Assembly (NCBI GenBank): GCA_009733575.1
Contig: ML769637.1
Span: 1 to 64,000 of the forward strand
Direction of reading: 5' to 3'
Length of the DNA stretch: 64,000 nucleotides
Origin: Gymnopus androsaceus JB14
Taxonomy: Eukaryota > Basidiomycota > Agaricomycetes > Agaricales > Omphalotaceae
Shown here one piece after another: positions 55,216-64,000 of the stretch. Within the stretch, counting starts at the first letter, position 1, and each line of letters begins with the position of its first letter. Below the pieces are notes generated by a model, which saw nothing but the letters and a program-made list of their open reading frames with translations, was not told the origin of the DNA and did no database searches. The position numbers and the translations under genes were made by a program.

Positions 55216-56524
55216 AACACATTTGATTCAGGTTCGAGTCCCATCCAGTGTCCTTCCTGAGCTTGTGGTTCCAATTTGCCAGGTTCCTTCTCTCGTTTAA
55301 CGTAAACGATACTGCCGAAGATGCAAAGATTAGTAATGTCCAGTTTAATACCAAACTGTTTCTTGTATGGAGTGGCCATTCCAATGGCTTTCTTTGGTGT
55401 CCTGTTCCAAACATATACCGCATATTTCATCATGAATCCCCAAAGCCATTTCAGGAGTCCTGATGAGATCAAAAGACTTCGAACTGCATTAGCAACGTTC
55501 AATGTGCGCGTTCCGCTATACCATTGTGTTCCAGGGTGTCGTGTACAGTGAGGCGTCATCGTGTCCCAATACGTTCCAGATATGCCGTGAATTCGTTACT
55601 GAGAAATTCTCCTCCTCAATCAGAGTGGAGAACTTTAACAGTTGTGCCGTATTGAGTTTGGAGACCTGTTTGGAGAACCACGTACTGGGCGAATGACTCG
55701 TCCTTCGACTTCATTTGGGGTTCCTCCAACCAATCAGTTGCTTCGTCAACTAAAGTCAGCGTGTAAGTGCAATGGTTTACCGTCCTGACTTGTGATGGTC
55801 CCCACATGTCCATGTGGAAGACGTCTCCAAAATTCTCCGCACGTGGAGATGATTGCACCTGAGTGATAGGATATCTGGATGCTTTCCCAAGCATACAAGC
55901 TTGGCATTCTGGTTCGTCCATTTGCTTCGGGTCCAATCCAATTCCATGAACCTGGTTGTCTTGGAACATATGCTTCACGTAAGCATAATTGAGGTGACCT
56001 AAGATGCAGTGTGCCTCGTAAAGAGATACCAATCTGCCGATCTTAGTAGAATAAGCATGTTCCCGCAATGGGATCTGGTATAGTCCGTTAGTCTTTGGGA
56101 TAACTCCCACGAGTTTCCCCTGGCAATCTCTGATTGTCATTTTACCATTTGCGGTATGGATGGCGTAACCATCATCATCGAGTTTTCCCAGTGATACGAG
56201 TGTGTTGGGAGTGTCTGGACATAGAAGGGTGTTGGGGAGCTTTAACATTCTTATTTCTTGTTCAAATGTTGGAAGTCCCAGATGGAGTGTGCCGGAGATG
56301 TTTGCTGTGAAGGTTTCTGCGTTAGTGGCCTGGATGACTCGTCTTGGAATCTCCCGTTGATTCCTGAGTTTGTTGGTGAGTGGCGTCATGTGGGTAGAGC
56401 ATCCGGAGTCAAAAAGAATTGCTCCGTAACTGTGGGCTGCAGTGTAAGCGTCGATGTATACTTCTTCCTCCTCTTCATTGTTAAGAGTAAGAGGTGGCGG
56501 ACTGTCGACTTTGATGTTTTGCAC
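55146..56524 (-). pseudogene. copia protease and integrase
   Basis: The frame from 56,524 has the retropepsin motif ILFDSGCSTHMT, the pre-integrase H2C2 (YEAHCILGHLNYAYVKHMF ... CQACMLGK) and the first integrase Asp in HMDMWGP. It stops at HSD-TGA (55,616-55,618), where HSDRGGEF would carry the second Asp. Beyond, LSNEFTAYLERIGTR, DTLEHNGIAERAH with the Glu, and after a one-base shift VRSLLISSG, WLWGFMMKYAVYVWNRTPKK and EKEPGKLEPQAQEG are readable. At least three TGA codons here stand where CGA (Arg) is expected. Confidence 0.9.
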
Positions 56525-56579
56525 TATATCAGAATTGTATTTCTGACATCTATCAATGCTTGGCGATGAAAGAGCTAAT

Positions 56580-58227
56580 TTGAATTTATCAGCTATTTCG
56601 GAAAATCAAAAACAAGATTCCCATGCTTAGCGGGAATTTTGATTGCTGCCCATGATGACTCTGGTACTTCCTCAATCATGGATGAGGATGCCACTTCGCT
56701 GTTCTTTGGCCTATCTCTCCAGTTTCCATCCGACTTCTTCTTCTGCTTCTCTTTAGGAGCCTTTGTCTCCTTGGCCTCATTGGCCTGGCTGCGTTTCTCC
56801 GATGGACATTGATTTCCAAAGTGACCTTTACCTCTGCAGTTATAACAAACAGAGTCCTGACGACTCGTCGATCCTCCACGACCTCAGCCTCTGCCTCGGG
56901 AATTTCCCCTAAAGGAATTTCCACGACCTCGGAAACCTCCTCTTCCCCTGTTACCAGTGTAGTTTGCCGATTCCTTCTTGTGATCATGGCGCATTTGGTG
57001 TACCATTGATTCAGCACGAATGGTGGAAATAAGCTTGGCAGGACTGAGCTTCTTGTCTGCTTTCACGGAGAAAACAGCTAATGCGTTTATGGTGGCTTTG
57101 AAGGTGTTGGGGACAGAGGACATAATGGTGTTGATGAATATATCGTCATTGATATCGATTCCCCTAGTCGTGAGGTTGTCCCGGATGCTGATCATGTTGT
57201 CCAAATGTTTATTGACCTTGGATGGGTCAGTGCATCACATAGTGTGAAGTCGTCTTTGCAAAAATGATTCAGTAAGAGCGTTTGTAGAATCATAATCAGC
57301 GAGTAAATTTTCCCACAACCGTTTTGTGTTGTCGTAGTTCCTATACCTTCGGAATATCCCATCCGATAACCTGCCAATGATAGCATTCAAAAGGTCATTG
57401 TTCTTTTCTCTATCATTCTGCGTTGCATCTGGATCCATTGTCACATGTGGATTCCATTCGAAATAACGCTGGTAGCCAATAGATCTGGCTGCAAATTCTA
57501 CTCAAGTTTTCCACGTATCCCAGTTTGATCCGTCTGACTTTAAGGTTGTAACCTTATCAAAGGCCTTTAGTGCTTTAGACATATTGTCGTCGTCGGAATC
57601 TGATTCAAATGCCCCTGATGATTCAGATCCTGAATCTGATGGAGATGAGGGTGGAGATCTTTGCGGAAGATCACTCGGTAAGGGCTGTGGAGTTTGTTGT
57701 GGAGATGGCTGTGGAGATGGATCCGGTGGAAGTGGAGGTGGTGCTGGCTGTGGCTCTTGTTCTGGTAACAAAACTGGAGCTGGTGAAGGAGTAGGTGCTG
57801 GAGTGGGATTAGATGAAGATGAGGCTGTGGCTTTCTGTTTGCCAGCTAGATGTTCGCTACGTCTTTTCTCCTGTCTTTCGTTTTCTGCGACTTTGATAAA
57901 TTGTTCCTGAACAATATCAGGTAGATCGGCATAATCTGGTAATTCTGCAGTATATTTAGTATCCTTGTGAGGTGTGTCATACCAGTTTGGGCAAGGCTGT
58001 TTAGCACAAACAAACCACTTCTGGTCGCTTGGATTCCACCACCTGTCGCGGGTCTCGTCCTTGTCCGCTATATGAGATTTCGAAGCGCAAGGTGCCTTCT
58101 GATCGGTGGCTGGTAATGGTAATGGTAGAGGAGCTGGTTTACTGCTGGATGCTGCGGCAGCGGCGGCTTGTCCTGATGCTGTTCTGCGAGCTGCTGGTGC
58201 AGTAGGCCTAGATTGTGACATCAACAA
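56580..58227 (-). pseudogene. copia gag with zinc knuckle, three TGA stops
   Basis: Starting near 58,227, the frame passes an Ala/Pro-rich head, a Trp-rich stretch (RDRWWNPSDQKWFVCAKQPC), a long Pro/Ser linker and an acidic DSDDDNMSKALKAFDK segment. It continues through TGA codons at 57,502-57,504, 57,235-57,237 and 56,884-56,886 in one frame: the gag helix domain (NDLLNAIIGRLSDGIFRRYR, DNMISIRDNLTTRGIDINDD), an RG-rich tract (RGRGGFRGRGNSFRG) and the knuckle CYNCRGKGHFGNQC. All three stops would revert to Arg by T-to-C. Confidence 0.85.
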
Positions 58228-58267
58228 AAGTTATGTTCACAAATAGATGCGTCAATGGTTAAGGCCG

Positions 58268-58279
58268 GGGCCCATAACC
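58268..58279 (-). other. Probable primer binding site of the copia element
   Basis: On the minus strand the bases after the 5' LTR read GGTTATGGGCCCC. They resemble the complement of the anticodon arm of initiator tRNA-Met (GGGTTATGAGCCC-like), the half-tRNA primer known for copia-type elements. Confidence 0.5.
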
Positions 58280-58644
58280 TATTAGAGTTATGTTCCTAAA
58301 TAGGAAGTAGCAGCAGTAAGTCCACACAGGACTTAGTAGTAACGATCACACAGATCAATGGGGGACAACGGTGTTATTACAGGGTATGCTACCTAGGCTT
58401 ATATACAGTCCTATGTACAAACAATATATATTGGGCAAGTGGCTACTGCGTGAATATGTGTGGCTACTGTCCATACGGTAAAGTGGGTACTGCGAGATAG
58501 TAAGTGGATACGGCGAGAGACTGAGTGGAGTCTGCGAGACGATAATAGTGGAGTGCATGGGATGGTGATACAAACAAGTGGAGACTACGAGAAAGTGTTC
58601 CATGTATAGTTTGATAGAATATATTTACCTTTGATATTATAACA
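58280..58644 (-). repeat. 5' LTR of the copia element
   Basis: On the minus strand it runs TGTTATAATATC ... CTCTAATA, so it ends in TA rather than the usual CA. It carries GGTATAAGCC-like words usable as a promoter (plus-strand ggcttatatacag at about 58,397). Followed on its right by the target duplication AGTTG. Confidence 0.93.
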
Positions 58645-58653
58645 AGTTGCTAC

Positions 58654-59329
58654 CACATCAGCAAAACCTGAGTGGTGGTCATAGCAGCCATAGCAGCCAT
58701 AGTTCTCTACAGAACTATGAGGTGCTATGAGGTGCTATGAGCTCCTGTGGGGTCGTTGAATATTTGCACCAACTGTCAAACCTGTTTTGACATCTCATCA
58801 TCTGTCATTCAACTCCGCAGGTGCCGGTGGGCACTATATAAGAGTCAATGCGCATCGTTGCAACGTTGTAACATCATCTTCTTTCCCTCTAAGATTCTTC
58901 CAACAGTGAGCACCTGCTTTATTTCATGTATTCTACTAACAGGCATTGCCACCAGTCACAACCACTCATGAGTAGTAGCAGTAGTAGTATCACTACATTA
59001 GTACTGTATGTAAAAATCATTATACTAGTCTCGCTACATTGTACTATTAGTACTACAAATGAGTCAATGCATTATTTATATGTGTAGTCTTGCAATGGTT
59101 TCGCACAAGTTTTGCAAGCCAGGAGAACAATTCAAATGAATAATATATTTTGTATTGAATGTTTTCTGACAGATGACATTTTTGTGATCTCCGTCGCTCT
59201 TATAGCATTCCATAGCACTTCATAGCAATCCATAGCTCTGGACAGAGGGTGCCCTTGCTATGGCTGCTATGAGTGCTATGAGCGCTGCACAGAACTGTCC
59301 AGTTCTGTGCAGTACACCCAGGTTTTGCT
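58654..59329. mobile_element. MITE-family element with CATCAGCAAAACCTGRGTG ends
   Basis: The left end CATCAGCAAAACCTGAGTG and the right end CACCCAGGTTTTGCTGAT are inverted repeats of about 18 bp. The sides carry ccatagcagccatag / ctatgaggtgctatgag words that can pair. The middle (58,750-59,200) has a TATATAAG promoter-like word at about 58,837 and no gene. It could also be two partial MITEs side by side. Confidence 0.5.
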
Positions 59330-60450
59330 GATATGGCATGGCACTGTTTGAGCAATATTTTTTCTTCCTCAGTACATTTCATAAAGCTCTTGAGCTGAGT
59401 TATTGAGCTTTTTCCAACTCAAGTTCCAAGTAGAGTAAACAGATAATGTACAGTCATCAAAGCTTTGAGACATGCTGATGGACATTATTTGAGCTCTTTT
59501 GGAGTTAAATCACGATGGGGTGAGCAAAGCGAATGAATCACAGTACTACTTAAGGTACATTCTACAATGCATTCTATTTTTCTCTGCTACATAGACTGAA
59601 CGACTGGCTCCTTTTTGCTCTTGCTTCCTTCCCTCCTCCTTGTACCTTCCATCTTGCTATCGGCCCTCCTCAAACAAACACGCAAACCTCTCCCACCCTA
59701 AGACTTGTTGGACCATTATTACTCATCCCGCTCACCGCCTACACCCACGCCTACAATGAGTGCACTATCTGCATTGAAAATTCCTCATTGCAATGGATCT
59801 ATGACCATTGACAAAAAATTGACAGTTGATTTCGATTCAAAATGATTGATAAAGCGATAAGAGCCATTTAGCTTGGAGTTACAGTCATAGACATTGATTG
59901 GGTGGTTACATTGGTACTGTATCAATATATATGTTCTGTATACCTTTATTACTTCATATTGACTGAGGACATTTTCTCCCCTTCTCCCCCTTCATTCACT
60001 CTGCTCCTCTCTCCTCCGTCCTACAATAAACACCATCCCGCCCACTCCCGCTACTTTTCTCCTTCCTCACATTCAGCTCTGCACCAGTGGCTCCACAAGT
60101 GTCACTTTGACGAAGTTGGACGATGGCATGCTATTTGGCACCGAGTGATGGAAAGAGATAGAGCAGAGTGCTAGGCAAGCAATAACTAGTGCCAGAGATG
60201 AAGGACAGTGGTTGAAATGACAGAAGAGCAGGAAGGAGAAGGAGGAGAATGGGCATGGAATGTTATAAAAAAAGAGGAAATGATCATTGTCCAGTGAGTT
60301 GTGGACCACTCATGGTGTAATGACTCCTGGGGAGTTGAGAGCCTTAGGAAACATGCATGTGAGTACTACTGGATTGTATTCAGTTGTACCTGGAGGTGAT
60401 GGTTTAAAGCTCAGGTTATTCTACTATATAATATTATAATATAGAATATT
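59330..60450. other. Unassigned stretch upstream of the NLR gene
   Basis: No coherent coding frame is seen. Short C/T-rich tracts at 59,620-59,750 and 59,970-60,080 look like old leader sequences. Confidence 0.4.
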
Positions 60451-60520
60451 GGCAGGCACGGGAACGCGCCGCCGCCTGCAAAGGCTGAGGTCCTGTCAAT
60501 CAGGGATTGAGGGCGTTACA
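60451..60520 (-). repeat. LTR end fragment (minus-strand TGTAACGCCCTC...)
   Basis: The plus strand ends in GAGGGCGTTACA at 60,520, the reverse complement of TGTAACGCCCTC, which resembles the LTR start at 15,068. Only about 70 bases can be supported. Confidence 0.35.
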
Positions 60521-60726
60521 CGTGGTGTGATAAGTGAATGGGATGGAGGTTTGTGAATCGCCGCATAGATTTTTCGAGCCCATTTGACAGGCACTAAAAA
60601 TGTAAAGGATTGGCACAGCCTGCCCTAAACAATCGTGATTGATGGCCAAAGGATGTGACAATGTGACAAACGTCTCTTGTATCTGAACCGCCATCATCTG
60701 AATTCAAGCGACATCATTGCTCGGTT

Positions 60727-63700
60727 ATGCAAATGTTTAACCGGGCTCATCATTTCACTATTAATGATGGAAATTTCAGTAACAGTAATACCCAAAATAA
60801 CTATTATGGTGCTTCTCATGGTAGGAAAGGCAATTGTATTTGGATAAGATACTGATCTTTGTTGTTTAGACCTCTCGACTAGGTTGAATCCTGTTGTCAA
60901 TGCTTCTTTCAAATCTGAGCATCACTCTTCTTGTCTGGACGGAACCCGCACTGGGATCCTGGAAATGCTTATGGATTGGGCCAAGGACCCTCACAGTCAA
61001 CCTATCTTTTGGTTGAGTGGAATTGCTGGAACAGGCAAATCTACCATTGCTCAAAGCTTTTGTGAAAGCTTGGAGAAACATAACTTACTTGGTGGAAGCT
61101 TCTTTTGCTCCAGGGAGTCAGAAGACCGCCGCGAGGTTGGAAGAATTATTCCAACTTTGGCAAACTTTTTGGCACAACAGTTCAAGCCATACTTTGATGA
61201 ACTTGTAGCTGCTTTGGAGGCAGATGCAACATTAGCTTCCCATGGTATCAAAAGGCAATTGGAATCTTTGGTATTGCATCGAGTACAAAAGATTGATATT
61301 GGTCAGGAATATTGGCATTTTGTTCTGGTCATTGATGCATTGGATGAATGTGAAGATGTGGATGCCATCCAAACTGTCCTTTCTATTTTGAGGGCAATGG
61401 TGTCACAATTCTATTCACACATCCATGTCTTTATTTCATGCAGGCCAGAATATTATATTCAGCAGGAGTTTGAGAAAACTTTAAACAAACATCTACTTAA
61501 GCTGCATGATGTGGAGAATGAGGTAGTTCAAAAGGACATCCAGCTCTACTTGCAAAGGTCATTGCATGATAAATCTGTTTCTAAGACTGATGTACAGTAC
61601 TTATCAGATCAAGCAGGCAAATTCTTCATTTATGCCTTTACCCAAGTACAATACTTGACAAGGGCTCCAGGTGCAATTGCCTTCAAATCAAGATTGAGAG
61701 ATCTTCTGGAGAATAAATTCATTGCCAAATCAATTGATGGCCTGTATAACCTTCTTTTGACAAAAGCAATAGAGGGCATGGAACCAAATGAGAAGCAAGA
61801 TGCAAAATATTTGGTAAATTTGATTGTTTCTCTCTCTGATCCATTATCACAACAGACACTCTCAGAGCTATGGAAACCTTGTGATGTGGCTCCATTTACA
61901 TCGGTTCTCAATATTCCCGAATCACAAAAGGCACCCATACACATTTTCCATGCATCATTTCCAGACTTTATTTTGAACCAAAATCGTTGTCATGAGGAGT
62001 TTTATTGCAATGCTGATGAGATACATGAAATCATGTCACTAGGGTGCATTAAATGCATGAACAAAAATCTAAAGTACAATATATGCAACATGCAAATTGA
62101 TGAGGATGTTTCAACCTTCTCAGTAGCACAGATTTCATCTTCCCTGCAGTATAGCTGTAAACATTGGATATTTCACTTGACAAAATGTAAAGTCATTTCA
62201 ACTGAGCTAATGACAGAGCTGAAGAAATTTGCTGTACATGTCTTTTTCTTTTGGATGGAAGCACTTTGTATTCTGCAATCAATTGAGAATGCAATTCCAG
62301 GATTGAAAGCTGTCTCAACCTGGCTTCAGGGGGAAGCAAGAAAAGAACAGTGTAGGCTTCTTCACTCAATTACATATGAAGGTCAAAGATTCCTGCAATC
62401 CATTATCAGCCTTATTAGACATTATCCATTACAGTTATATTATTCTGGAATGGTTTGGTTACCTAAATTATCAGTTCTGAGAAGGATCCAAAGTACCACA
62501 CACTATTTCCCCAAAGTGTTACATGGACTTGAAGATACTTGGGATCTGTGTGAGGTAATGATAAAGTATTCTAAGGACATCCTGTGCATAGGGATCTCAC
62601 CAGATGGTAAACAAGTTGTGTCTGGTTCTGATGACAAAACCATCTGTATTTGGAAGGCAGCCACTGGTCAGCAAATTCAAAAACTTGAAGGACATTCTGG
62701 CTCAGTGCATTCAGTAGCATTCTCTCCAGATGGCAAACAGGTGGTGTCTAGCTCATATGACAAAAAAGTCTGCATCTGGAATGTAGCCACAGGCCAGCAG
62801 ATTCAAAGACTTGAGGGCCATTTTCATCGTGTTTACTCTGCATCATTCTCACCAGATGGAAAAAAAGTAGTGTCTGTCTCTGGTGATAATACCATCCGTA
62901 TCTGGGATGCTGCCACAGGCCGGCAGATTCAAAATCTGAGTTGCGATTGGGTAAAATCTGTAGTATTCTCCCCAGATGGAAAACAAGTGGCTTTTGGAAT
63001 TGATAAAGGAGTCTTTAAGTGGAATATAGCTTCTGGTGAAAAAATTAAAATGGTTAGTAATTCCACCGAGGGACCTGTAGCATTCTCCCGAGATGGAAAA
63101 CAACTGGTGTCTGGTGGCCATCATGACTACCACGTCCATATTTGGGATCTTTCCACTGGCCAACAGAATGCTCAAATAAATATACGACATTTTGGTCGGG
63201 TTCATTCTGTGGCATTCTCACCAGATGGAAAACAAGTGGTGTCTGGATCTGATGATAAAACAGTCTGTATCTGGAATGCAACCACAGGCCAACAGATTCA
63301 AAAATTTGAAGGCTGTTATCGTTCAGTGAACTCTGTAGCCTTCTCACCAGATGGCAAACAGGTGGTGTCGGGGTCTAATGATGGAAGAATCCGTATTTGG
63401 AGGGCAGATTATCATTCTGCTGAGCAGATTCAAAAGCCTGGAGGCCATTCAGAAGGTGTGACCTCTGTAGCATTCTCACCTGATGGCACACAAGTAGTGT
63501 CTGGTTCTTATGATAAAACAGTCCGTATTTGGAATGTAGTCACTGGCCAGCCGATTCAAAAACTTGCAGGTCGTTCAAGTTGGGTGAGTTCTGTAGTGTT
63601 TTCACCAGATGGCAAACAAGTTGTGTCCAGATCTTATGATAAAAGGGTCTGTATCTGGGATGTAGCAACTGGCCAGATGATTCCAGGAACTGAAGCTACT

Positions 63701-64000
63701 GCTGCTCAGATTTTAACTCCCAAAAATTTGGTTCCAAAGCCTGATATTGCCCAAGGTAACTAAAGCTATGCTCCTTATGTGGTGTTTATTGAATATTTCA
63801 TTCTTAGGTAGCTTTACTGAGTTTACTTACAACAGTGCCTTGCATTTCTTTGAACCTTCCTCCAACCATTCTGGCTCCATCAAACTTTGGATCTTGCCAC
63901 AATATCAAGATATTGCAGCTGTTGCTCAGCACAAGTTGACAATCTGCTTTGGCTGTGATTCTGGTGCTGTAATAATTATTCAGATGCCAGTAGTTGATCC
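60727..64000 (+). CDS. NACHT-WD40 NLR protein, 3' end beyond the window
   Basis: Exon 1 (ATG 60,727) reads MQMFNRAHHFTINDGNFSNS and NTQNNYYGASH, the N-terminal signature of mushroom NLRs. A 49-base intron (60,821-60,869) joins an exon to 63,755. The NACHT domain has Walker A GIAGTGKST (about residues 82-90), Walker B LVIDALDEC (about 183-192) and sensor-like VFISCRPE. From about residue 600 nine WD40 repeats follow (VAFSPDGKQVVSGS, ICIW, TGQQIQKLEGH), several nearly identical. A second intron (63,756-63,807) leads to a last visible exon (FTEFTYNSALHFFEPSSNHS) that runs off the window. Such proteins are STAND NTPases of non-self recognition and cell death in fungi. The frame is intact. Confidence 0.92.

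Larger units (their letters stand above)
52486..58644 (-). mobile_element. Full-length Ty1/copia element
   Basis: Two 365-bp LTRs (52,486-52,850 and 58,280-58,644) are flanked by the 5-bp target duplication AGTTG (52,481-52,485 and 58,645-58,649). Gag, protease, integrase, RT and RNase H lie in copia order on the minus strand. A purine tract GAAGGGGAG abuts the 3' LTR. Next to the 5' LTR GGTTATGGGCCCC resembles the complement of the initiator tRNA-Met anticodon arm. Nearly all stops are TGA. Structurally complete, but not able to make its proteins. Confidence 0.93.

Noticed and set aside
1..64000. tRNA or rRNA genes
   Set aside because: I looked for the TGGTTCGA-type B box with a paired acceptor and for rRNA-like stretches and saw none that I could support; a covariance search would be needed to exclude a single tRNA.

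Overview
The window looks like a transposon-rich stretch of an agaricomycete (mushroom-forming basidiomycete) genome. The evidence is the short introns of about 45-65 bases (mostly GT-AG), a class I-type hydrophobin, a NACHT-WD40 NLR with the mushroom-type N-terminus, chromodomain Ty3 elements, and a KDZ transposase next to a TET/JBP-family dioxygenase, a pairing known mainly from mushrooms. I cannot name the species.

Layout. 0-15 kb is a graveyard of retroelement pieces: a partial Ty3 LTR, three loci of coiled-coil and/or Zn2Cys6-like ORFs (0.85, 4.9-7.8 and 14.2-15.1 kb), an intron-rich unknown gene (8.4-10.5 kb), and two unrelated Ty3 pol fragments meeting head-to-head at 12.8 kb. 15.9-33.6 kb reads as one large element of about 17.7 kb, bounded by 55-bp inverted repeats and punctuated by the palindrome GTTATGCATAAC. 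It carries a KDZ transposase with a CxC2-type cysteine cluster, a small Cys/His/Trp-rich gene, a TET/JBP dioxygenase, and several unrecognised genes, including a long multi-exon protein whose C-terminus recurs at 1.85-2.85 kb. 33.6-43.35 kb is a minus-strand Ty3/chromovirus broken by a 4.75-kb non-coding inverted-repeat element (34.09-38.85 kb).

43.5-50.7 kb is the only stretch of ordinary host genes: a PsiD-type phosphatidylserine decarboxylase family gene, MLH1, and a hydrophobin. 51.5-52.1 kb is a TPR remnant split by a MITE. 52,486-58,644 is a full-length Ty1/copia element with 365-bp LTRs and a 5-bp target duplication. The window ends inside a NACHT-WD40 gene (60.7 kb to the edge).

The theme that ties the mobile regions together is CpG decay. 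The two copia LTRs differ almost only at CpG versus TpG/CpA sites. Most of the in-frame stops that break otherwise continuous TE reading frames are TGA where CGA would restore arginine, and the Ty3 reverse transcriptase active site is lost by a CG-to-CA change. This fits cytosine methylation followed by deamination, in a window that also carries a (now interrupted) TET/JBP 5-methylcytosine-oxidase-family gene. All coordinates of split genes are read by eye; exon ends are proposals.
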